64,000 bases of DNA from contig DATDHU010000154.1 in assembly GCA_036521415.1 (NCBI GenBank), positions 1 through 64,000 of the forward strand, read 5' to 3'. Below are positions 7,181 through 14,952 of this stretch, one piece after another. The DNA is from DASXMT01 sp036521415 (lineage in GTDB: Bacteria; Actinomycetota; Acidimicrobiia; Acidimicrobiales; RAAP-2). A model generated the notes under the pieces. The model saw only the letters and a program-made list of their open reading frames with translations, made no database searches and was not told the DNA's origin. The position numbers and the translations under genes are program-made. The stretch's first letter is position 1. Each line of letters begins with the position of its first letter.

Positions 7181-9553
7181 TCAGTCGGCCGACGCGTCCT
7201 CCTGCCCGGCGGTCAGGAGTAGCTCGTAGACGGGATTGATCACAGCCAGTCGGCCGTTGTGCTTGCCGATCATCCCCTCCGCCCTGAGCTGGGTTCCCGG
7301 CTCGATCCCGGGCACGGCTCGGCGACCGAGGAACACCAGGTTCAGCGCGCCGGTGTCGTCGACGATGGTGCACTCGAGCGCCACCGCTCCCGACCACGGC
7401 TGCACCCGCACCGACCGCACCCGCCCGGCGACCACCGTGCGCTTGCGGTAGGTCAGCTCTCCGAGGGGCGTGGCCCCGGCCACCTCGATCAGCCGCTTGG
7501 CATGGTCCGACCGGCGAGGGCCGGTCACCGGTTTCACCTTGGTCGACATGCGCCCTTGGGCCAAGAGCTTCGAGCGGCGTTTGACCAGGCCGGTCACATC
7601 GAAGGGGGCGATGGTGGCGCTCACGTGGGGCAGCGTGCTCACCGCGGTGACGATACGGTCGGCAGTGTGGCTGTGCAGGAAGCGATTGGCCACCCCTCGG
7701 TAGAGCCGCCGGGGAAGGATCAACATGACCTCGGTCTCACCGTCGGCAGCCAGGCTGGCCGCCATCTCGGTGGCGGCGCGGGACAACCGACGGTCCGGAC
7801 ATTCGATGAGCTCGAGGGCCAGGTCCCCCATGCCCAGTTGCCGCCATTGCCTGGCAATGTCGTCGGCGTGGGCCGTGTCGATCACGAAGTGGACGGCCCG
7901 GACCTCTCCCGACGGGGTGAAAGACCGGGCCAGCTGCAACGCCCTGGTCGTGGCCAGATCCAAGCTGTCCACCAGCACTAGGGCCACGCTGTGACGGAGG
8001 GCGTGGGTTTCGGTCACCGCAGTGGCCCCCGAGGCGTCCTGGACCAGCACCTGCTTCTCTTCCTCGTAGCGGCGATGGGTGCGGGTGAGGAAGAACACGA
8101 TGAGCGGAATGGCCACCACGATCAGCCATGCGCCGTTGGTGAACTCGGTGACGATGAAGATGAGGGTCACCACCGCGCTCAGCACGAAGGCGGAGGCGCT
8201 GACGATGAGGTTCTGGCGCCGCTTCGGTCCCGGATGGGTGACGAAGTACTTGGTCATGCCGGCACCGGCCATGGTGAAGCCGGTGAACACGGTGCAGGCG
8301 TACAGCGGGATCAGGTCGGCAACCCGGGCCCGGGTCACCACCAACAGCACGATGGAGACGACGGTGAGGGCTGCGATCCCGTTCGAGTACACCAACCGGT
8401 GACCACGGGTGGTGAGGGGCCGGGGTAGGTATGCGTCCTGAGCGATGTAGCTGACCAACAGCGGGAACCCGTTGTAACTGGTGTTGGCGCCGAGGATGAG
8501 GATGAGCGCGGTGGAGAACTGGAGGGAGTAATAGCCGACGTTGGAGGCGCCACCGGTCCCGAACACGGCCCGGCCGATCTGGGAGAGCACGGTCGGCGTG
8601 CCGTTCAGGTACGGGACGGCATGGGTCAGCTGGGCGAAGACCGACACCGACAGGAACATGGCCCCGAGGATGGAGGCCATGAGGACCAGCGTGGTCCGGG
8701 CGTTGCGGACCTGTGGAGGCTTGAACACGGTCACTGCGTTGGAGATGGCCTCCATGCCGGTCATGGCCGAGCCGCCGTTGGCAAAGGCCTTCAAGAAGAT
8801 GAACAGGGATGCCCCCAACAGCAAGCCGCTGCCGGCCGTCCCCGCCGGGACGTGGCCCGGGGCGTTCAGGGGATAGTGGTGGAGGTGCCCGGTAATGGCC
8901 AGCCGGGTCAGCCCGACCACCACCAGGACGGCCATGGAGGCGAGGAACCAATAGGTGGGGAAAGCAAAGACCCGGCCCGCTTCGCGAATGCCCCGAAGGT
9001 TCCCGTAGGCGATGAGCAGCACGAACCCCACCGCCATCTCCACCGGGTAGGGAGACAGCACGGGGAAGGCAGAGGTGACGGCGTCCACGCCGGCGGCCAC
9101 CGAGACGGCCACGGTGAGCACATAGCTCAATAGCAGGGCGGCACCGGGTATCTGGGCCACCGAGTACCCGAAGTTGTCCCGGCTGACCACATAGGAGCCG
9201 CCCGAGACCGGGTATGTCTTCACCACCTGGCGGTACAGAAGGCACACGACCCCGAGGACGAGCAGCAACAAGGCGGTGATGGGCGTGATGAGCGAGAAGG
9301 CGGCCACACCCGCCGCCGGTATCAGGACCCGCAGGATGGACTCTGTCCCGTACGCGCACGACGACATGACGTCAGATGAGAGGACGGCCAGCGCCGTTGG
9401 CTTCCCCAGCCGCTCGCTGTGGAGGTCCTCGCTCACGATCGGAGGACCGAGGAGCAGTCGCTTCAGCCGGTAGCCCGGCGCCTCGGGCAGCTCGGGGCTC
9501 TGGCTCGACGACGGTGCCTGCGGTGCGTGCAGCCAACGAGGTCCGGCGTCCAA
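7181..9553 (-). CDS. APC/KimA-like permease with universal-stress-like and OB-fold domains
   Basis: A 790-residue protein. Residues about 30-510 form an APC-superfamily transporter of the KimA/YdaO type: the opening LKRLLLGPPI, then LGKPTALAVLSSDVMSSCAYG, followed by about 12 hydrophobic spans. Residues about 525-690 are a soluble alpha/beta domain (VALVLVDSLDLATTRALQLA) like a universal-stress fold. Residues about 705-785 are an OB-fold (VVAGRVRSVRVQPWSG, CTIVDDTGALNLVFLGRR). In mycobacteria, as I recall, the APC permease and a very similar OB-fold protein are separate genes in one neighbourhood (Rv2690c, Rv2694c). KimA proteins import K+ and are controlled by c-di-AMP. Potassium as the substrate here is an inference. 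Confidence 0.85.
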   Translation of the reverse strand: MDAGPRWLHAPQAPSSSQSPELPEAPGYRLKRLLLGPPIVSEDLHSERLGKPTALAVLSSDVMSSCAYGTESILRVLIPAAGVAAFSLITPITALLLLVLGVVCLLYRQVVKTYPVSGGSYVVSRDNFGYSVAQIPGAALLLSYVLTVAVSVAAGVDAVTSAFPVLSPYPVEMAVGFVLLIAYGNLRGIREAGRVFAFPTYWFLASMAVLVVVGLTRLAITGHLHHYPLNAPGHVPAGTAGSGLLLGASLFIFLKAFANGGSAMTGMEAISNAVTVFKPPQVRNARTTLVLMASILGAMFLSVSVFAQLTHAVPYLNGTPTVLSQIGRAVFGTGGASNVGYYSLQFSTALILILGANTSYNGFPLLVSYIAQDAYLPRPLTTRGHRLVYSNGIAALTVVSIVLLVVTRARVADLIPLYACTVFTGFTMAGAGMTKYFVTHPGPKRRQNLIVSASAFVLSAVVTLIFIVTEFTNGAWLIVVAIPLIVFFLTRTHRRYEEEKQVLVQDASGATAVTETHALRHSVALVLVDSLDLATTRALQLARSFTPSGEVRAVHFVIDTAHADDIARQWRQLGMGDLALELIECPDRRLSRAATEMAASLAADGETEVMLILPRRLYRGVANRFLHSHTADRIVTAVSTLPHVSATIAPFDVTGLVKRRSKLLAQGRMSTKVKPVTGPRRSDHAKRLIEVAGATPLGELTYRKRTVVAGRVRSVRVQPWSGAVALECTIVDDTGALNLVFLGRRAVPGIEPGTQLRAEGMIGKHNGRLAVINPVYELLLTAGQEDASAD

Positions 9554-9676
9554 TTCGCGTTCGACTTCAGACCTCCTCTGATCGAGCCCTGCGCCTTAAC
9601 CATGCAAGACGCCCCGGGCCGGATAGGACCTTACCTCGCTGTCCCGGGCCATCCCGAAGCCGCCGTGGGCCCGGAC

Positions 9677-9682
9677 TAGCGT
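9677..9682 (+). promoter_or_regulatory. -10 box for a leaderless crotonase start
   Basis: TAGCGT ends 7 bases before the GTG at 9690. No Shine-Dalgarno sequence is visible. Confidence 0.4.
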
Positions 9683-9689
9683 CGCGGCC

Positions 9690-10496
9690 GTGCCCGATCC
9701 CTATGCCGCCTTCGAGACGCTGACCTTCGACCGGAGCGAGCCCGCTGTGCTCCAGATCGTGCTCGACGGTCCCAACCTCAACGCCGTCGGGCCGAAGACC
9801 CACCGGGAGCTGGCCGACGTCTGGTTGGCCGTCGACCGGGACCCGGCAGTGCGGGTCGCGGTCATCCGGGCCGCCGGCCGCGGCTTCTCGGCCGGCGGGA
9901 GCTTTGAGCTCCTCGAGCAGCTGACCACCGACTACGCCGTCCGAACCCGGGTGATGCGTGAGGCGCGCGACATCGTGCTCAACGTCATCAATTGCTCCAA
10001 GCCGATCATCTCGGCCATCCACGGCCCTGCCGTCGGCGCCGGGCTGGCCGTCGGGATGCTGGCCGACATCTCCATCGTCTCCCGCTCGGCCACCATCATC
10101 GACGGGCACACCCGCCTGGGCGTGGCCGCCGGGGACCACGCAGCGATCTGCTGGCCCATCCTGTGCGGCATGGCCAAGGCCAAGTACTACCTATTGACCT
10201 GCGAGGCGCTCAGCGGCGAGGAGGCCGAGCGGATCGGGCTCGTGTCGATGTGCGTGGACGACGAGGAAGTCCTCACCCGGGCCCTGGCGGTGGCCCGAGC
10301 CCTGGCCGACGGCGGTCAGAGCGGCATCCGTTGGACCAAACATGTCATGAACAACTGGTACCGGATGCTGGGGCCCGTCTTCGACGCCTCGTTGGCCTAC
10401 GAATTTTACGGCTTCGGGGGCCCCGATGCCGCCGAGGGCCTGGCCTCCCACCGTGAGCGACGCGACCCGCACTTCAGCGGCCCGACCAGCGAATGA
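9690..10496 (+). CDS. Enoyl-CoA hydratase/isomerase family protein
   Basis: A 268-residue crotonase-fold enzyme. The first oxyanion-hole strand is in GRGFSAGGSFELL, the second in GPAVGAGLAVGMLADISIVS. The C-terminal helices (IRWTKHVMNNWYRM) follow the family pattern. Members hydrate, isomerise or hydrolyse acyl-CoA thioesters. The usual glutamate pair of true enoyl-CoA hydratases is not obvious, so the reaction is open. The GTG start is favoured by the -10 box upstream. It converges on dxs with a 12-bp gap and is not part of the hopanoid operon. Confidence 0.87.
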   Translation: MPDPYAAFETLTFDRSEPAVLQIVLDGPNLNAVGPKTHRELADVWLAVDRDPAVRVAVIRAAGRGFSAGGSFELLEQLTTDYAVRTRVMREARDIVLNVINCSKPIISAIHGPAVGAGLAVGMLADISIVSRSATIIDGHTRLGVAAGDHAAICWPILCGMAKAKYYLLTCEALSGEEAERIGLVSMCVDDEEVLTRALAVARALADGGQSGIRWTKHVMNNWYRMLGPVFDASLAYEFYGFGGPDAAEGLASHRERRDPHFSGPTSE

Positions 10497-10508
10497 AGTG
10501 CACGAGGG

Positions 10509-12455
10509 TCAGTGATCTGAGAGAGAACCCGGTACCACCTGCAACAGGACGGCGTCGTCCGCCGTGGCCACCTCGGGTCGGCTGACCCGGGCCAGCGCGT
10601 CGAGCGCGGTGGCGCACAATCCGGGGCCGTCCAGTCCCAACTGGGACAGGATGTCGGCGGGATGGCCGTGGGGCACATAGGCCACCGGCACCCCCCGAGC
10701 CACCAGGGCGGGGCCGTCGGTGCCGGACCGGCCGGCCAGCGCAGAGGCCACCAGGGCGCCGACGCCACCCTCGATCACCCCGTCCTCCGCGGTGAGCACG
10801 ACACTGTGTCGCCAGGCATCGTCGATCATGCGCGGGTCCAACGGAGAGGCCACGCGCACGTCCCACACGGTGGCGTCCACGCCCACGGCAGCCAGGAGCT
10901 CGGCCGCCTGCTCGCACGCCGCCACCTGCTTCCCCACGCCGAGCAGGCAGACGTCTGCTCCTCCACGAATGCGCCGCCCGGTCACGCCGCTCCCGGTGAC
11001 CGGTCCCCGGGCCGCCTCGGTCTTGGGCCAGCGAATGGCGACCGGCCCTGAGGTGATGGCCAAGGCCTCATGGAGCATGACGGCCACCTCGTCGTAGTTG
11101 GCCGGTGCGAAGACCGTCATCCCCGGCACCTTGGTGAGGAGGGCGAGGTCGAGCAAGCCGTGGTGGCTGGGCCCGTCCTCGCCGGTCACGCCGGCTCGAT
11201 CGATGCAGAAGATCACCGGCAGCCGGTGCAGGCCCACGTCGTAGTAGACCTGGTCCCAGGCCCGGTTGAGGAAGGTCGAGTAGATGGCCACAACTGGTCG
11301 GAGCCCGCCCATGGCCATGCCCGCCGCCGCGGTCACCGCGTGCTGCTCGGCGATGCCCACATCGAAGAAGCGGTCGGGGTAGCGGTCGCGGAAGGGAGCA
11401 AGACCGGTGGGCCCGGGCATCGCCGCAGTGAGGGCGACCACCTCGGGCCGGGCCTCGGCCTCGGCCAACAGAGCGGCCGTGAAGGCGTGGGTGTAGCTGG
11501 GACCGGCGCCGGGCTTCTGGGTGGCGATTCCGGTGGCCGGGTCGAACGGGCCGATGTCGTGCAGGCACTTGTCCTCGTCGTCCTCGGCCGGTGCGTACCC
11601 GCGCCCCTTGGTGGTGTGGACGTGGAGCACCACCGGCCCCGGACGACCGGCCACGGCGCGCAGCGCGCACTCCAGCCGGGCGATGTCATGGCCGTCCACC
11701 GGGCCCTCGTAGGACAGGCCGAGCGCCTCGAAGAAGGGGGCCACCAACGCCGCGTTGTCGCCGGCGTGTCCACCAGGGTGGGCAACAGCGTCGCGGCCAG
11801 GTTCAGGGTGGGCACGGCCGGCGGTCGACAGCCGGGAAACGGTCGGGGCGTAAGACCGTCCGTTGTCATTCACGATGATCACCACGGGCGTGCCCGTCAT
11901 GCCGATGTTGTTCAGCGCCTCGTAGGCCAGCCCGCCGGTGAGGGCACCATCGCCGACCACGGCGATCACCGGACGGTCGTCGCCGCACAGCCGCCGGGCC
12001 CGGGCCAACCCGTAGGCGTAGGACAGCGCGGTGGAGGCATGGCTGTTCTCCACCAGGTCGTGGTCCGACTCGAGCCGGTTTGGATAGCCCGACAGGCCGC
12101 CTCGTTGGCGCAACTGGCCGAAGGCGCCAACCCGTCCGGTCACCAGCTTGTGCACGTAGGCCTGATGGCCGGTGTCCCAGACCAGGGCGTCTGCAGGTGA
12201 GTCGAAGACCCGGTGCAGGGCCAGGGTCAGCTCGACGATGCCGAGGTTGGAGCCGAGGTGGCCCCCGGTCTCGGCCACCGAGTCGACCAGGAACCGCCGG
12301 ATGGTGGCAGCCAGCTGCTCGAGCTCGGGGCCGTCCATGGCCCGTAGGGAGGCGAGGTCGAGCCGGTCGAGCAGGTCACCGCACGGCTCCGCCGGATCGA
12401 CAAGGGCCACGCCCTCGTCGACAACAGTCGGCGCGTCAGCGGCAACGGTGCTCAT
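10509..12455 (-). CDS. dxs: 1-deoxy-D-xylulose-5-phosphate synthase
   Basis: Thiamine-diphosphate enzyme that joins pyruvate and glyceraldehyde 3-phosphate, the first step of the MEP isoprenoid pathway. Visible features are GGHLGSNLG near the N-terminus, the ThDP motif GDGALTGG, the DGHD segment, the catalytic glutamate in DVGIAEQHAV and a transketolase C-domain. The stretch between NDNGRSYAPTV and FFEALG is about 30 residues shorter than in typical Dxs; that region is flexible in known structures. I use the ATG at 12455; a TTG at 12470, overlapping the hpnH stop as TTGA, is an alternative. It is the last gene of the hopanoid operon and would boost precursor supply. Confidence 0.95.
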   Translation of the reverse strand: MSTVAADAPTVVDEGVALVDPAEPCGDLLDRLDLASLRAMDGPELEQLAATIRRFLVDSVAETGGHLGSNLGIVELTLALHRVFDSPADALVWDTGHQAYVHKLVTGRVGAFGQLRQRGGLSGYPNRLESDHDLVENSHASTALSYAYGLARARRLCGDDRPVIAVVGDGALTGGLAYEALNNIGMTGTPVVIIVNDNGRSYAPTVSRLSTAGRAHPEPGRDAVAHPGGHAGDNAALVAPFFEALGLSYEGPVDGHDIARLECALRAVAGRPGPVVLHVHTTKGRGYAPAEDDEDKCLHDIGPFDPATGIATQKPGAGPSYTHAFTAALLAEAEARPEVVALTAAMPGPTGLAPFRDRYPDRFFDVGIAEQHAVTAAAGMAMGGLRPVVAIYSTFLNRAWDQVYYDVGLHRLPVIFCIDRAGVTGEDGPSHHGLLDLALLTKVPGMTVFAPANYDEVAVMLHEALAITSGPVAIRWPKTEAARGPVTGSGVTGRRIRGGADVCLLGVGKQVAACEQAAELLAAVGVDATVWDVRVASPLDPRMIDDAWRHSVVLTAEDGVIEGGVGALVASALAGRSGTDGPALVARGVPVAYVPHGHPADILSQLGLDGPGLCATALDALARVSRPEVATADDAVLLQVVPGSLSDH

Positions 12456-12466
12456 GGTCACCGGGA

Positions 12467-13471
12467 TCAATGGGTGTTGACGAGGGCTCGTAGGGATTGG
12501 CGCAAGGAGTCCATGCTGGCGATCACCGACGTGGGCTCGTACCCACAGTGGGCCATGCAGTTGGCACAGCGCGGGTCCTTTCCCCGGCCGTAGGCGTCCC
12601 AGTCGGTCGTCTCCACCAGCTCCTTGTAGCTGGTGGCATAGCCGTCGGACATCAGGTAGCAGGGGCGCTGCCAGCCCAGAACCGAGTAGCTGGGGATCCC
12701 CCAGGCGGTGCAGGAGAACTCCTGCTTGCCCTCGAGGAAGTCCAGGAACAGGGGCGAATGGTTAAGGCGCCACTTCTTGCGCTTCCCGTCGAAGGCGTCC
12801 CGGAACAGCTTCCGGGTCTGGTCGACACCGAGGAAGTGCTCCTGGTCGGGGGCCTTCTCGTAGGCGTAGGCGGGTGAGATCATCATGGCGTCGACCTTGA
12901 GGTCGTCGTTCAAGAAGTCGAGAACGTCCCGGACGGTCTTGGGCGAGTCGGTATTGAAGAACGTGGAGTTGGTCGTCACCCGGAAGCCCTTCTCCTTCGC
13001 CTCCCGGATGGCCGCCACCGCCTCGTCGAACACTCCCTCCCGGTCGACGGCGGCGTCGTGGCGCTCCTTCATGCCGTCGATGTGCACGACCCAGGAGAAG
13101 AAGTGCGACGGCGCGAAGCGCTCCAGGCGGCGCCGGAGCAGCACGGCGTTGGTGCACAGGTAGACGTACACCTTGCGGCGGATGAGCTCGGCCACGATGC
13201 GCTCCATGTCCGGGTGGAGGAGAGGCTCACCCCCGGCGATGGAGACCATGGGCGTCCCGGTCTCCTCCACTGCTTGGAGGATGTCCTCCATCGACAGCCG
13301 CTTCCTGAGGATGTCGGTGGGATGCTGGATCTTTCCGCAACCCGGGCACGAGAGGTTGCATGCGAACAGTGGCTCGATCTCCACGATGAAGGGATAGTGC
13401 TTGACGCCCTTCAGCTTCTGCCGGAGCAGATGGGATCCGATCTTCATGTTCTGTCGGAGAGGTATGGGCAT
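12467..13471 (-). CDS. hpnH: Adenosyl-hopene transferase HpnH (radical SAM)
   Basis: A 334-residue radical SAM enzyme with CNLSCPGC (CX3CX2C, the 4Fe-4S ligands) near residue 38 and the SAM-binding GGEPLLHP. The C-terminus has the family cysteines in RCANCMAHCGYEP. HpnH adds the 5'-deoxyadenosyl radical to hopene to give adenosylhopane. The ATG at 13471 shares one base with the stop of the upstream fusion gene (TAATG). A longer frame to 13684 lies wholly inside that gene and has no similarity. It sits between HpnG-IspH and Dxs. Confidence 0.95.
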   Translation of the reverse strand: MPIPLRQNMKIGSHLLRQKLKGVKHYPFIVEIEPLFACNLSCPGCGKIQHPTDILRKRLSMEDILQAVEETGTPMVSIAGGEPLLHPDMERIVAELIRRKVYVYLCTNAVLLRRRLERFAPSHFFSWVVHIDGMKERHDAAVDREGVFDEAVAAIREAKEKGFRVTTNSTFFNTDSPKTVRDVLDFLNDDLKVDAMMISPAYAYEKAPDQEHFLGVDQTRKLFRDAFDGKRKKWRLNHSPLFLDFLEGKQEFSCTAWGIPSYSVLGWQRPCYLMSDGYATSYKELVETTDWDAYGRGKDPRCANCMAHCGYEPTSVIASMDSLRQSLRALVNTH

Positions 13472-14952
13472 TAGCGCACCGCCTGAGGTAGAGAGAAATG
13501 GGCACTTTCTTCCGTGGTCCGATGCTCGGTGACGACCACCGGACCGAGGTCCGAGACGCTGTCGATCACGCGTTGGACTAGGAATTCCGGAGCAGACGCA
13601 CCGGCGGTGATGCCGACGGTCTCCACGCCGTCGAACCAGCTCAACCGGAGGTGCGTCTCGTCTTCGATCAGCTCGGTCCGGCAACCCTCGCGCCTGGCCA
13701 CCTCGACCAGACGGGCCGTGTTGGACGAATTGGCCGAACCGACCACCAAGAGCAGGTCGCAGAGGTCGACCATGCCCCGCACCGCGTCCTGGCGGTTCTG
13801 GGTGGCGTAACAGATGTCGTTGGAGTTGGGGCCGTGCAGGTCGGGGAACCGGTTGCGCAGGGCGGCGATGATCTCGGCCGTCTCGTCGGTGGCCAGGGTG
13901 GTCTGGGTGAGGTAGGCCACCTCGGCACCGGGCTCGATGTCGAGGGCGGCCACGTCCGCCGGTCGCTCGACCAGGGCCATGGGCGCCTCGCCCAGCGTGC
14001 CGGCGATCTCCTCGTGACCCTCGTGGCCGATCAGGACGATCTGGTAGTCGTGGGAGGCAAAGCGGCGGGCCTCGTGGTGGACCTTGGTCACCAGCGGGCA
14101 GGTGGCGTCGATGACCGACAGGTCGCTGCGGCGGCCCGCCTCCTCGCGGACCTTAGGCGAGACGCCGTGGGCGGCGAGGACGACGACGGCCCCGGCCGGC
14201 ACCTCGTCGAGCTCCTCCACGAAGATCGCCCCCTTCCCCTCTAGGTCGGCGACGACATGGCTGTTGTGCACGATCTGCCGGCGGACGTAGACCGGCGAGC
14301 CGAAGCGTTCGATGGCCCGCTCCACGATCTCGATGGCCCGCTCGACGCCGGCACAGAACGAGCGCGGCGCGGCGAGCACGACGTGGTGCCGGCCGACAGC
14401 GCCGGCCCAGCGTTCCAGCGAGGGTCGCACCCGCATCAAGGTGGCGAGGGCCCGCATCCCGCCGACCGCCATGTCGGCCAGGCCACCCTCGGCCGTGTCC
14501 GAGATGGCGCGCACAACGGCTACGGGCTGGTCGAGCGGGAGCTGATCGACCAACCAGGCCGACTCCATGTCCACCGCGATGGCGCCGGTAGCGGCGAGAG
14601 CCGCCCTCGACGCATCCCGGACGAGGTGGAGTGAGGACACGATCGGCCCGGTACGGACGTCAAGGCCCTTCTGGCGGAGGTCGTCGGCGATCCGCTCGGC
14701 CCCGGGAAGCGACCGGACGATGCTCCCGTCGACGGTGCGCACCTCGGTCGCCACCACCAGTTGCCCGAGCGGCAGATCGGGATCCAACCCACCGGCCACG
14801 CCGACGAGGGCGATGGCCTGCGAGGAGGGCGAGGCGGCCAGCCTCGCCCCCGAAGCGGTCGCCTTGGCCCGGCCCATCCCGATGCGGGGCACGGCCCCGC
14901 CGACAGCCATGGCCTCGATGCGTAGCGGCGACACGACGGTGAGGTCAGCCAT
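13471..14952 (-). CDS. ispH: HpnG-IspH fusion: adenosylhopane nucleosidase plus HMBPP reductase
   Basis: One 493-residue frame carries two enzymes. Residues 1 to about 185 are a PNP/MTAN-fold nucleosidase like HpnG: VGVAGGLDPDLPLGQ, the ribose-binding VDMESAWLV, and the catalytic Asp in RAISDTA. HpnG removes adenine from adenosylhopane. Residues about 190-480 are IspH, the last MEP-pathway step to IPP and DMAPP. Its three iron-sulfur cysteines are in SFCAGV, DATCPLV and DICYATQNRQ, and GHEGHEE has the catalytic Glu. The ATG at 14952 overlaps the shc stop by 8 bp. A 40-residue extension to 15072 would read through the minisatellite and is rejected. The join has no stop or obvious frameshift. 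Confidence 0.9.
   Translation of the reverse strand: MADLTVVSPLRIEAMAVGGAVPRIGMGRAKATASGARLAASPSSQAIALVGVAGGLDPDLPLGQLVVATEVRTVDGSIVRSLPGAERIADDLRQKGLDVRTGPIVSSLHLVRDASRAALAATGAIAVDMESAWLVDQLPLDQPVAVVRAISDTAEGGLADMAVGGMRALATLMRVRPSLERWAGAVGRHHVVLAAPRSFCAGVERAIEIVERAIERFGSPVYVRRQIVHNSHVVADLEGKGAIFVEELDEVPAGAVVVLAAHGVSPKVREEAGRRSDLSVIDATCPLVTKVHHEARRFASHDYQIVLIGHEGHEEIAGTLGEAPMALVERPADVAALDIEPGAEVAYLTQTTLATDETAEIIAALRNRFPDLHGPNSNDICYATQNRQDAVRGMVDLCDLLLVVGSANSSNTARLVEVARREGCRTELIEDETHLRLSWFDGVETVGITAGASAPEFLVQRVIDSVSDLGPVVVTEHRTTEESAHFSLPQAVR

Noticed and set aside
7737..9359. A 540-residue minus-strand frame
   Set aside because: It is an out-of-frame reading of the permease gene, rich in Arg, Pro, His and Gly.
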